Part shown: positions 8,061-15,376 of the stretch, in pieces
How positions within the stretch are numbered: the first letter of the stretch is position 1
How the letters are laid out: every line of letters starts with the position of its first letter
NCBI GenBank assembly: GCA_032100225.1
Contig: DAMDJY010000033.1
Coordinates: 1 to 23,742, forward strand
Source: Mobilicoccus sp032100225
GTDB taxonomy: Bacteria > Actinomycetota > Actinomycetes > Actinomycetales > Dermatophilaceae
Length of the DNA stretch: 23,742 bases
Reading direction: 5' to 3'
The notes under the pieces: model-generated
The model's database searches: none
What the model saw: only the letters and a program-made list of their open reading frames with translations
Told to the model about the DNA's origin: nothing
Translations under genes and position numbers: made by a program

Positions 8061-8077
8061 GTGCATGACTATACATA
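8060..8077 (-). promoter_or_regulatory. ARG box 1, ArgR operator before argC
   Basis: Plus-strand TGTGCATGACTATACATA fits the ARG-box skeleton TnTGnATnnnnATnCAnA (two half sites with AT-rich symmetry). It overlaps both the candidate -10 box (8068-8073) and the argC start, so bound ArgR would block polymerase. ArgR is encoded in the same operon. Confidence 0.7.
8068..8073 (-). promoter_or_regulatory. Candidate -10 box of the argC promoter (leaderless)
   Basis: TATAGT on the minus strand lies 7 bases before the ATG at 8060, so the first transcribed base would be the A of the start codon. No good -35 hexamer is found 16-18 bases upstream; that space is taken by ARG box 2. No purine-rich ribosome-binding site is present. 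Confidence 0.45.
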
Positions 8078-8078
8078 G

Positions 8079-8096
8079 ATGCGTGAAGTCATGCAT
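8079..8096 (-). promoter_or_regulatory. ARG box 2, ArgR operator before argC
   Basis: Plus-strand ATGCGTGAAGTCATGCAT is an inverted repeat with 14 of 18 positions symmetric (ATGCxTGA..TCAxGCAT). Its centre is 19 bases from that of box 1, close to the two-turn spacing usual for paired ARG boxes. It covers the -35 region of argC. Confidence 0.6.
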
Positions 8097-8117
8097 TACG
8101 GCGCACGGGCCGAGAAC

Positions 8118-8885
8118 TCAGCCGAGCGGGTCGTCCTCGCCCCACGGCTGCAGGACCACCTGACGGTTGTCACCGACGGCATGGTCAACGGCCGCGCGGA
8201 GCGACTCCGGGGTGTCGGCCCCCGCACGCACCATGCGCCCCGACCAGGCATCCAACTCCCCCGACGCGAGCGCCAAGGCCAGCGCCCCGACATCGTCCGG
8301 CGACGTCCACTCCGTCCGCCCGATGTGGGCGTCCATCGAGGCCGTCATGTCGGTCTGCACCACGCCGGGCGCGAGGTCGAAGGCCCGCAGGCCCCGCTCG
8401 TACCCGGCCAGGTGCAACCCACCGGTGATGCGCCCGAGCGCCGACTTGCCGACGTAATAGGCGGTGGCCACGTCGCTGCTGCGCGTGCCCGAACCCGAGT
8501 TGAGGTTGATGACCCTCCCGGAGCCGGCAGCGAGCATGTGCGGCGCGACGGCCCGACTCATCAGGTAGGGACCACGCACGTTGACCTCGACGGTCCGCCA
8601 CCACTGCTCGGGGTCGGACTCCCACAGCGGGACCTCGGTGTCGATGACACCCGCGTTGTTGACGAGCACGTCGATCCGGCCGTGCCGAGCCACGACGTCG
8701 TCGACGTAGGTCTGCACGGCATCCGCGTCGGTCACGTCCAGAGCCACGACCGGCGACTTCGACGGCGCGCTGGGTGTGCCCGTGCGCGAACTCCGCTCGA
8801 CGACATAGCCCGCCCGCTCGAACGTCTCGGCGAGTGCGGCCCCGATGCCCCGCGAGGCACCGGTGACGAGAACGACCTCAGGCAC
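8118..8885 (-). CDS. Short-chain dehydrogenase/reductase (SDR)
   Basis: A 255-residue classical SDR, an NAD(P)-dependent oxidoreductase of unknown substrate. It shows the cofactor motif TGASRGIG (8-15), NNAG (76-79), and the catalytic set Ser130, Tyr143 and Lys147 (YYVGK). The Arg in TGASRGIG and the basic SSRTG after the second strand hint at NADPH preference, which is inference. The GTG start at 8883-8885 overlaps the end of pheT by 8 bases and has GGAG 7 bases upstream. The open frame extends further but runs over pheT in another frame. It ends 58 bases before the argC start. Its place between pheT and argC is not standard; nothing links it to phenylalanine or arginine. Confidence 0.92.
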   Translation of the reverse strand: MPEVVLVTGASRGIGAALAETFERAGYVVERSSRTGTPSAPSKSPVVALDVTDADAVQTYVDDVVARHGRIDVLVNNAGVIDTEVPLWESDPEQWWRTVEVNVRGPYLMSRAVAPHMLAAGSGRVINLNSGSGTRSSDVATAYYVGKSALGRITGGLHLAGYERGLRAFDLAPGVVQTDMTASMDAHIGRTEWTSPDDVGALALALASGELDAWSGRMVRAGADTPESLRAAVDHAVGDNRQVVLQPWGEDDPLG

Positions 8886-11535
8886 TGCGCAACTCCGCTC
8901 CACAGGCCTTGCGGGCCGAGGCGACCGCGTCGTCGCGCAACGCACTGACCTGCGTGGTCTTGAGCGTGCGGTCGGTCGCGCGGAACGCCAGACGGTAGGC
9001 CAGCGACTTCTTGCCTTCGGGCAGCTGGTCACCCGAGTACACGTCGAAGAGCGTCAGCGACTCCAGCGAGTCACCGGCGCCAGAGCGCAACGCGGCTGCG
9101 ACCTGGGCGGCCGGGACGGACTCGTCGACGACCAGCGCCACGTCGGTACGGGCCACGGGGTAGGTCGACAGCAACTCACCTTGGACGACACGCCCCTGCG
9201 TGGCGTCGAGGATCGCGTCGAGGTCGAGCTCGGCCGCGCACGTGCGCTCCGGGATCTCCAGCGCGGCGCAGACCTTCGGGTGCAGCTCACCGGCATGACC
9301 GATGACCACCGACGCGCCATCCGAACCGGAGAGGCTCAGCGCCGCGCACCGGCCGGGATGCCACGGCGAGAGCGCAGCAGCCTCCAGGTCGACGTCCACG
9401 CCCAGGACCCGGCCCAGTTCGACGGCCAGGCTGATCGCGTCGGAGGCCTCGACCCGTCGAGCCGGACCCCACGGGCCGGCCGGCAGGGACTGGCCGCTGA
9501 GCACGAACGCGACGTGCCGCGGCTGCGCGGGAACGGCCTTCTCGATCTCGTCCAGCACCTCGGACGCGGGCCGCTCCCCCACCGGGGGCACGGGCGCCGA
9601 CGGCGCATCCGCGTCGGGGCGGAAGACCAGGCCCGTCTCGAACAGCGCCACGTCGGTGGCACCGCGGCCGGCGTTGAGCCGCACCATCGGGAGCAGGCTG
9701 TCGAGCAGGCTCGTGCGCATGAGCGGGGCCTGGTCGGACAACGGGTTGGCCAGGCGCAACGCAGTGCGGCGCGAGTCGTCGGCTGCATAGCCGAGGCGGT
9801 CGAAGGAAGACTCCTCGACGAACGGGTAGGAGAGCACCTCGGTCAGACCCATCCCCGCGAGCGCGGTGCCGAGTAGACGCTGGGCGCGCTGGCCGCGGGT
9901 CAGTCCGCGTCCACCGGGGGCGGTGGGCAGCACCGAGGACACCCGGTCGTAGCCACGCAGTCGCGCGACCTCCTCGACCAGGTCGGGGCCATTGGTGATG
10001 TCGGGGCGCCACGTTGGCGGAACGACGGTGACCAGGCGGTGGCCATGTTCGTCGGTAGCGTGCTCGCCGCCGGCTTCACGCACGTCGGCGTCACGCACGT
10101 CGGCACCGATCGAGCGCAGGTGCGCGACGACGGACTCATGGTCGAGCCCCTCGGGCACGGTCGCGCCCGTCTCGCCGAAGCCGACCTCGATGAGCTTCCA
10201 CGCCTCGGCGGTATGGAAGGCGATGGGCTCGGGAGCCGTGGTGCGGTCGATGTCGGTGACGCCTGCCTCGGCAGTTCCTCCGCCGAGCTGGACGAGCAGG
10301 TCGACGGCCAACTGCGCCACGACCGGCGCGAGCTGGGGGTCCACCCCGCGCTCGAAGCGGCGGCTGGCCTCGGTCGACAGCTTGTGACGACGCGACGAAC
10401 GTGCCACCGAGACGGCGTCGAAGTGGGCCGCCTCGACGAGGATCGACGACGTGCCGGACGTGACCTCGGAGGTCTCGCCACCCATGACACCGGCGATGGC
10501 CAGCGGCGTCGTGCCGCCGTCGGTGATGAGCAGGTCCTCGGGGTCGAGCTTGCGCTCGACGTCGTCGAGGGTGCGCAGCGTCTCGCCGGCGCGAGCCCGG
10601 CGCACGACGATCGAGCCCGACAAGGTGTCGAGGTCGAACGCGTGCAGAGGCTGCCCGGTGAGCAGCATGAGGTAGTTGGTGATGTCGACCGACAACGAGA
10701 TCGGCCGCATGCCGCAGCGGGTCAGGCGCTCGGCCATCCAACCCGGAGTTGCCGCCGTGGGGTCGACACCGCGGACGATGCGCGCGACGTAACGGTCGCA
10801 GCCGGGCACACCGTGGATCGGCGCCTCGTCCTCGACCTGCACCGGGTATCCGGTGCCGTCTGCCGCGGGGACCTCCACGCCGAGGGCGGGGTCGCGGAAC
10901 GTGGTCAGGCCACGGGAGAGTGCGTACTCGCGGGCGACACCACGCAGCGAGAAGCAGTAGCCGCGGTCGGGCGTGACGTTGACCTCCACGGTCTCGGCAT
11001 CCAGACCGAGCAGCGCGATCGCATCGTCGCCGGGGGCCATCGAGGCGAGAACCTCGGGGCGATCGGCGAACAGCTCCTCCAGCACGATGATGCCGTCGTG
11101 GTCCTCGCCCATGCCGAGCTCGGCCTGGCTGCAGATCATGCCGTTGCTCACGTGGCCGTACGTCTTGCGCGCGGAGATCGCGAAATCACCGGGCAGGACA
11201 CCGCCGGGGATGATGACGACGACGTGGTCGCCGGGCTTGAAGTTGTGTGCGCCGCAGACGATCTCCTGCGTGACGCTCGGGTCGCCACCGGCGTCGGCAC
11301 GCTGGCCGTGGTTGCCCACGTCGACGTGACAGAAGTGGATCGTCTTGCCGTTCTTCTGCGGCTCGTCGGACATGTCGAGGACCTTGCCGACCACCAGCGG
11401 ACCGGTGATGTCGCCGCCGGAGATCGACTCCTCCTCCAGTCCCACGCGCACGAGGTCGGCTGCGACCTGCTCACCGCGGGGTGCCGGGCCCGACTCGCCC
11501 ACCAGCTCCATGAGCCATTCGACGGGTGCCAGCAT
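8878..11535 (-). CDS. pheT: Phenylalanyl-tRNA synthetase beta subunit
   Basis: Large subunit of the alpha2-beta2 PheRS, which charges tRNA-Phe and edits mischarged tyrosine. The 885-residue product has the N-terminal tRNA-binding OB domain (VVGKVLDMSDEPQKNGKTIH near residues 50-70, then VCGAHNFKPGDHVVV). The B3/4 editing region contains TNYLMLLTGQPLHAFDLD. The B5 domain and a catalytic-like core (GLTEVLSYPFVEESSFD, PLSDQAPLMRTSLLDSLL) follow, and the C-terminal FDX-ACB anticodon-binding domain begins near YPVARTDVALVVDE. The ATG (11533-11535) shares one base with the pheS stop (TGATG). The open frame continues upstream antisense to nothing known and in a shifted frame over pheS; that part is not coding. 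It overlaps the SDR gene by 8 bases. Confidence 0.97.
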   Translation of the reverse strand: MLAPVEWLMELVGESGPAPRGEQVAADLVRVGLEEESISGGDITGPLVVGKVLDMSDEPQKNGKTIHFCHVDVGNHGQRADAGGDPSVTQEIVCGAHNFKPGDHVVVIIPGGVLPGDFAISARKTYGHVSNGMICSQAELGMGEDHDGIIVLEELFADRPEVLASMAPGDDAIALLGLDAETVEVNVTPDRGYCFSLRGVAREYALSRGLTTFRDPALGVEVPAADGTGYPVQVEDEAPIHGVPGCDRYVARIVRGVDPTAATPGWMAERLTRCGMRPISLSVDITNYLMLLTGQPLHAFDLDTLSGSIVVRRARAGETLRTLDDVERKLDPEDLLITDGGTTPLAIAGVMGGETSEVTSGTSSILVEAAHFDAVSVARSSRRHKLSTEASRRFERGVDPQLAPVVAQLAVDLLVQLGGGTAEAGVTDIDRTTAPEPIAFHTAEAWKLIEVGFGETGATVPEGLDHESVVAHLRSIGADVRDADVREAGGEHATDEHGHRLVTVVPPTWRPDITNGPDLVEEVARLRGYDRVSSVLPTAPGGRGLTRGQRAQRLLGTALAGMGLTEVLSYPFVEESSFDRLGYAADDSRRTALRLANPLSDQAPLMRTSLLDSLLPMVRLNAGRGATDVALFETGLVFRPDADAPSAPVPPVGERPASEVLDEIEKAVPAQPRHVAFVLSGQSLPAGPWGPARRVEASDAISLAVELGRVLGVDVDLEAAALSPWHPGRCAALSLSGSDGASVVIGHAGELHPKVCAALEIPERTCAAELDLDAILDATQGRVVQGELLSTYPVARTDVALVVDESVPAAQVAAALRSGAGDSLESLTLFDVYSGDQLPEGKKSLAYRLAFRATDRTLKTTQVSALRDDAVASARKACGAELRSA

Positions 11536-12623
11536 CAGATCTCCATTCCGAACTGCGCGGAGAACCGCGCGTCGCCCTCGACGATGTCGTGCATGTCGGT
11601 CAAGCCGTGGCGCAGCATCAAGGCGCGCTCGATGCCCATGCCGAACGCGAACCCGGTGATCTCGGGGTCGGTGATTCCGGCCGCGGCGAGCACGTTGCGG
11701 TTGACCATGCCGCAGCCCAGCAGCTCGATCCAGCCCGCGCCGCCCTTCTTCTGCGGGAACCACACGTCCATCTCGGCGCTCGGCTCGGTGAACGGGAAGT
11801 AGGAGGGACGCATGCGCGTCTTGGCCTCCGGCCCGAACAGGACCTGCGCGAAGTGGTCGAGCGTGCCGCGCAGGTGCGCCATCGTCAGCCCACGGTCGAC
11901 GGCGAGGCCCTCGATCTGGTGGAAGACCGGCGTGTGCGTGGCATCGAGGTCGTCGGTGCGGTAGACCCGCCCCGGCACCGCGACGTACAGCGGCAACTCG
12001 CGCTGTAAGAGCGACCGGTCGCGCTGCAACAAGGTGCGCGCCTGAACGGGTGAGGTGTGCGTGCGCAGCACCAGCCCGGAGGTCGGCGGGTCGACGAAGA
12101 ACGTGTCCTGCATCTGCCGCGCCGGGTGGTCGGGCGCGAAGTTGAGGGCGTCGAAGTTGTACCACTCCGCCTCGACCTCGGGGCCTTCGGCGATCTCCCA
12201 GCCCATGCCGACGAAGATGTCGGAGATGCGCTCGCTCAGCATCGTCAGCGGGTGACGCGCCCCCACCGAGCGGAACGGCGTCGTGACCGTGACGTCGATG
12301 GTCTCCTCGCGCAAGATCGCGTCGTCACGCTCGGCCGCCAGCACGGCCTGACGCTCCTTGAGCGCCGCGCCGATTCGCCCGCGAGCCGCACCGACGCGCT
12401 TGCCCGCCTCGGCCTTGGCACTCGGCGGCAACGCACCGATCTCACGGTTGGCCAACGCCAAGGGGCTCTTCTCACCGGCGTGCGCCAGGCGAGCCTCCTT
12501 GAGCTGGCTCAGATCGGCAGCCGCCTCGATGGCCGCGAGCGCCGCAGCGACATCGGCATCGATCTGGCTCGGGTCGAGGGCGCTGACCTCGACTGGGTCG
12601 TACGAAGTGTTGGGTCCGGACAC
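11535..12623 (-). CDS. pheS: Phenylalanyl-tRNA synthetase alpha subunit
   Basis: Catalytic class II subunit of PheRS. The 362-residue product has an N-terminal coiled-coil arm (about residues 17-100) that contacts tRNA. Motif 1 region is ARHPLTMLSERISDIFVGMG, motif 2 is GRVYRTDDLDATHTPVFHQI, and motif 3 is GFAFGMGIERALMLRHG near the C-terminus. The GTG start at 12621-12623 has no ribosome-binding site, but a TAGGAT -10 box ends 7 bases before it, so the message is probably leaderless. One-base stop/start overlap with pheT ensures coupled translation of the two subunits. Confidence 0.97.
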   Translation of the reverse strand: MSGPNTSYDPVEVSALDPSQIDADVAAALAAIEAAADLSQLKEARLAHAGEKSPLALANREIGALPPSAKAEAGKRVGAARGRIGAALKERQAVLAAERDDAILREETIDVTVTTPFRSVGARHPLTMLSERISDIFVGMGWEIAEGPEVEAEWYNFDALNFAPDHPARQMQDTFFVDPPTSGLVLRTHTSPVQARTLLQRDRSLLQRELPLYVAVPGRVYRTDDLDATHTPVFHQIEGLAVDRGLTMAHLRGTLDHFAQVLFGPEAKTRMRPSYFPFTEPSAEMDVWFPQKKGGAGWIELLGCGMVNRNVLAAAGITDPEITGFAFGMGIERALMLRHGLTDMHDIVEGDARFSAQFGMEI

Positions 12624-12630
12624 GCTTTTG

Positions 12631-12660
12631 ATCCTAAGTGCGAGCCGCAGCGCACCGAAA
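12631..12660 (-). promoter_or_regulatory. pheST promoter, probably giving a leaderless message
   Basis: On the minus strand TTTCGG (12655-12660) and TAGGAT (12631-12636) are 18 bases apart. The -10 box is close to the actinobacterial optimum; the -35 is weak. The expected start of transcription, 7 bases after the -10, falls on the G of the pheS GTG codon. Confidence 0.6.
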
Positions 12661-12670
12661 CGGGGTTTCA

Positions 12671-12689
12671 GGCCGTGAGCAGGACGGCC
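12671..12689 (-). terminator. Hairpin after the histidine kinase gene, possible terminator
   Basis: GGCCGT and ACGGCC form a 6-bp GC-rich stem with a 7-base loop, 5 bases after the kinase stop codon and upstream of the pheS promoter. A run of T does not follow (TGAAACCCC), so termination is only suggested by position. Confidence 0.4.
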
Positions 12690-12693
12690 CGAC

Positions 12694-13797
12694 TCAGCGG
12701 GTCAGCGCGTCGGGTGCCGAGGGCAGGGTGAACGTGAACCGGGCCCCGGCGTCGGGCTCGCGTCCGACGGTGATGACGCCCCCGTGCGCCTCGACGAGAC
12801 CGCGGGCCAGGTAGAGGCCGAGGCCGGTGCTGCCGCGCCGCGACCCGTGCCAGAACTTGCTGAACACCAGTGAGTAGTTCTCGGGGCGGATCCCCTCGCC
12901 CTCGTCGTACACGGCGACCTCCCACATGGGGCGATCGGCATCGAGGGCGCTGATCGTCGTGGCGCCCTCCCGTGCGACCTCCACGGGCGCGACCCGAAGA
13001 TGAACGGTGCCTCCGCCGTGCCGCACCGCGTTCTCCAGGAGGTTGGAGACCACCTGGTCCAGGCGGTCGGCGTCACCCCACACGATCGCGGGCGACGCCG
13101 AATCGAGCTGCAGATCGAACCGACTCGGGTCGAGGCCCGACGCGACGAAACGCTCCACGCAGCGGCCCAGCAACTCTCCCAGGTCGACGACGTCGCGCTC
13201 GAGGCGGAGCCGGCGGGTGTCGAGATGAGAGACGTCCAGCAGCTCGTGGATGAGCCGCGACAAGCGCTCGGCGTCGGCCTCGATCGTCTCGATCATCAGG
13301 TGTTTCTGATCGTCGCTGAACCGATCCCAGCGACGCAGCAACGTGGTGGAGAACCCCTTGACCGAGGCCAACGGGGCGCGCAGCTCGTGCGCCACGAGCG
13401 AGATGAGCTCGGCGTTCTCCGCCTCGGTGCGGCGGCGGGCGTCGGTGTCGCGCAGAGCGACGAACACGCGAGTCACCGGGCCGAGGTGCTCCTCGCGGAT
13501 GTACTGCATCGTGACGAGAAGGTGCCCCTGCCCCGGCAGCAGCAACATGCGCTCACGGTGACCCGTGCGGATCGCCGGTCCACCCCAGGGGTCGCTCAGC
13601 TCCCACCAGGACTGCCCCGCACCGTCGAGCAACGGGAGAGCGTCGGTCACGGCCCGACCGACGAGATCGGCGGATGCCCGACCGATCCGGGTCGCGGCCC
13701 GGCCGTTGACGAACTCCACGACGCCGTCGCCGCCGACTGCCACCACACCATCGGGCAGCTGCTCCAACAGTGCGTATGCGTCGTCACCCGTGCTCAC
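12694..13797 (-). CDS. Soluble PAS-domain sensor histidine kinase (orphan)
   Basis: A 367-residue two-component sensor kinase. A PAS-like domain occupies about residues 5-115 (LPDGVVAVGGDGVVEFVN, later VTRVFVALRDTDARR). The HisKA domain carries the phospho-accepting His137 in LVAHELRAPLASVKG. The ATPase domain has the N box DQVVSNLLENAVRHG, G1 VYDEGEGI, an F-box-like SLVFSKFWHG and G2 GSTGLGLYLARGLVEAHGG. No hydrophobic segment long enough to cross a membrane is present, so it should sense a cytoplasmic signal. No response regulator is in the window. The GTG start overlaps the methyltransferase stop by 4 bases. From memory, a kinase at this position between the rplT/trmH genes and pheST is conserved in other actinobacteria, but its function is unknown to me. 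Confidence 0.92.
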   Translation of the reverse strand: MSTGDDAYALLEQLPDGVVAVGGDGVVEFVNGRAATRIGRASADLVGRAVTDALPLLDGAGQSWWELSDPWGGPAIRTGHRERMLLLPGQGHLLVTMQYIREEHLGPVTRVFVALRDTDARRRTEAENAELISLVAHELRAPLASVKGFSTTLLRRWDRFSDDQKHLMIETIEADAERLSRLIHELLDVSHLDTRRLRLERDVVDLGELLGRCVERFVASGLDPSRFDLQLDSASPAIVWGDADRLDQVVSNLLENAVRHGGGTVHLRVAPVEVAREGATTISALDADRPMWEVAVYDEGEGIRPENYSLVFSKFWHGSRRGSTGLGLYLARGLVEAHGGVITVGREPDAGARFTFTLPSAPDALTR

Positions 13798-14627
13798 CGC
13801 GGCCCCGACCCCCCGCGCGACGGGCGCGCCGACTCGTACAGACAGACCGTGGCGGCCATGGCGAGGTTAAGCGACTCGGCCCGCCCCTGGATGGGGACAG
13901 CCACCACATCGGTGCACGCGTCGCGCACCTCGTCGGGCAACCCCCAGGCTTCGTTGCCGAACACCCAGGCGTGCGGCGCATCGAGGTCGGCGTCGTACAG
14001 GGATACCTGCCCCGCGCCGTCGGCGGCGTGGGTGATGAGCCCCGCCGCGTGAACGGTGTCGAGGACCTCCTGCACGGGGACCCCGATGCAGACCGGCATA
14101 TGAAAGAGCGACCCGGCGGTCGAGCGCACGACCTTCGGGTTGTACAGGTCGACGCTCGCCTCGGTGAGGACGACGGCATCGGCACCCGAGGCGTCGGCGC
14201 AGCGCAGCACCGTGCCTGCATTACCGGGATCACGCACATGCGCGAGAACGGCCAGCCGTGACGGAGCCGCCGCGACCACCTCGGTCAAGGGCACGTCGAG
14301 CATGCGGCAGACGGCCACCACCCCTTGCGAGGTCGCCGCATCGCCCATGGCCGCCAGCACCTCCGGCGAGGCCGGATGCACGAACAGGCCCGCAGCCAGC
14401 GCCTCCTCGAGGATCTCGGGAAAACGCTCCTGCGCCACCGGCACGTCGATGTACACGTCGACCACCAGATCGGGGCGATGACGAACCGCCTCACGCACCC
14501 CCTGCGGGCCCTCGACGAGGAAACTCCCCTCCCTGGCCCGGACAGCACGACGGGCCAGGGCCGCCACCTTTCGCACACGCTCCGCGCGCGGATTGGTGAG
14601 CGGGTCCCTGACCCGGTCGATGAACAC
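13794..14627 (-). CDS. RNA 2'-O-methyltransferase, SpoU/TrmH family
   Basis: AdoMet-dependent 2'-O-methylation of tRNA or rRNA. The 277-residue product has an N-terminal substrate-binding domain (VRKVAALARRAVRAREGSFL, VEGPQGVREA). The knotted SPOUT domain follows with motif 1 HVRDPGNAGTVLRCADASG (near 149-167), motif 2 AWVFGNEAWGLPDEV and motif 3 VPIQGRAESLNLAMAATVCL. The exact nucleotide target cannot be read; 23S rRNA is the usual proposal for this family beside rplT. The GTG start (14625-14627) follows the rplT stop by 14 bases without a ribosome-binding site, so it is probably translated by ribosomes finishing rplT. It overlaps the kinase gene by 4 bases. Confidence 0.93.
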   Translation of the reverse strand: MFIDRVRDPLTNPRAERVRKVAALARRAVRAREGSFLVEGPQGVREAVRHRPDLVVDVYIDVPVAQERFPEILEEALAAGLFVHPASPEVLAAMGDAATSQGVVAVCRMLDVPLTEVVAAAPSRLAVLAHVRDPGNAGTVLRCADASGADAVVLTEASVDLYNPKVVRSTAGSLFHMPVCIGVPVQEVLDTVHAAGLITHAADGAGQVSLYDADLDAPHAWVFGNEAWGLPDEVRDACTDVVAVPIQGRAESLNLAMAATVCLYESARPSRGGSGPR

Positions 14628-14641
14628 CGTTCGCGAGTGAC

Positions 14642-15028
14642 TCAGGCGGCGTCGGTGCTCGGGGCGTCGGACGCCGGCACGTTGGCCTTGGCGATCGCGA
14701 CGAGCGAGGCGAACGTGGCCGGGTCGTTGACCGCCATCTCGGCGAGCATGCGACGGTCGACCTCGACCTCAGCGGCCTTGAGGCCCTGGATGAAACGGTT
14801 GTACGTCATGCCGTTGGCGCGGGCCGCGGCGTTGATGCGCTGGATCCAGAGGCGACGGAAGTCACCCTTGCGGGCCTTGCGGTCGCGGTAGGCATAGCCG
14901 AGGGAGTGAGTGACCTGCTCCTTGGCCTTGCGGTACAGACGGGACCGCTGACCGCGGTATCCGCTGGCGCGCTCGAGGGTAACCCGACGCTTCTTGTGGG
15001 CGTTGACTGCCCGCTTCACGCGTGCCAC
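14642..15028 (-). CDS. rplT: 50S ribosomal protein bL20
   Basis: Binds 23S rRNA early in large-subunit assembly. The 128-residue protein has the family core VKRAVNAHKKRRVTLERASG, RGQRSRLYRKAKEQVTHSLG and DFRRLWIQRINAAARANGMT. Members are usually about 118-125 residues; here the tail adds a short acidic, Ala/Pro/Ser-rich end (VPASDAPSTDAA). The GTG start at 15026-15028 has AAGGAG 7 bases upstream. Part of infC-rpmI-rplT; in other bacteria bL20 represses this operon. Confidence 0.98.
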   Translation of the reverse strand: MARVKRAVNAHKKRRVTLERASGYRGQRSRLYRKAKEQVTHSLGYAYRDRKARKGDFRRLWIQRINAAARANGMTYNRFIQGLKAAEVEVDRRMLAEMAVNDPATFASLVAIAKANVPASDAPSTDAA

Positions 15029-15099
15029 GTGATGTCTCCTTGTGTGATGTCTGAAACGAAATGGGGGCGTCGCACGGCAGACCGCGCGACAGGGGGCGC

Positions 15100-15294
15100 T
15101 TACTTGCCGAGAAGCTTCTTGACCTTCTTGGCATCCGGCGCCGCGAGCACCACGTCGTTCGCGAGGCTGCGCTTCTTCTTGGCGGACTTGTGCTCGAGCA
15201 GGTGTCGAGCCCCGGCCTGCTCTCGCATGACCTTGCCCGTGCCCGTGATGCGGAAGCGCTTCTTGGTCCCGCTGTGCGTCTTGTTCTTCGGCAT
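15100..15294 (-). CDS. rpmI: 50S ribosomal protein bL35
   Basis: Small basic large-subunit protein, 64 residues, the usual length. It begins MPKNKTHSGTKKRFRITGTG and contains RHLLEHKSAKKKRSLAND. The ATG at 15292-15294 is preceded by AAGGAG at 8 bases, so the longer open frame upstream (which would run into the infC spacer) is not used. The TAA stop is unusual among these GC-rich genes, which mostly end in TGA. It lies 71 bases before rplT and 82 bases after infC. Confidence 0.98.
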   Translation of the reverse strand: MPKNKTHSGTKKRFRITGTGKVMREQAGARHLLEHKSAKKKRSLANDVVLAAPDAKKVKKLLGK

Positions 15295-15330
15295 GGTGCC
15301 GTCTCCTTGAGTCTTCGTCTGGTCGTACGT

Positions 15331-15367
15331 GAACCGATAGGAGCAGTCGCTGCTCCTGACCCGGTTC
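15331..15367 (-). promoter_or_regulatory. Stable hairpin between infC and rpmI
   Basis: An 8-bp perfect stem, AGGAGCAG with CTGCTCCT around a 3-base loop, is enclosed by a second 6-bp stem, GAACCG with CGGTTC, separated by small internal bulges. No run of T follows, and the rpmI ribosome-binding site is about 25 bases downstream, so it is not a plain terminator. It may be a processing site or a binding site for feedback control by bL20 or bL35; that is inference. Confidence 0.6.
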
Positions 15368-15376
15368 GGTGGTCGG

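Noticed and set aside
11536..12165. Upstream extension of the pheT frame by about 210 residues
   Set aside because: It lies over pheS in another frame; PheT homologs start at MLAPVEWLMELV, and the TGATG overlap gives the start.
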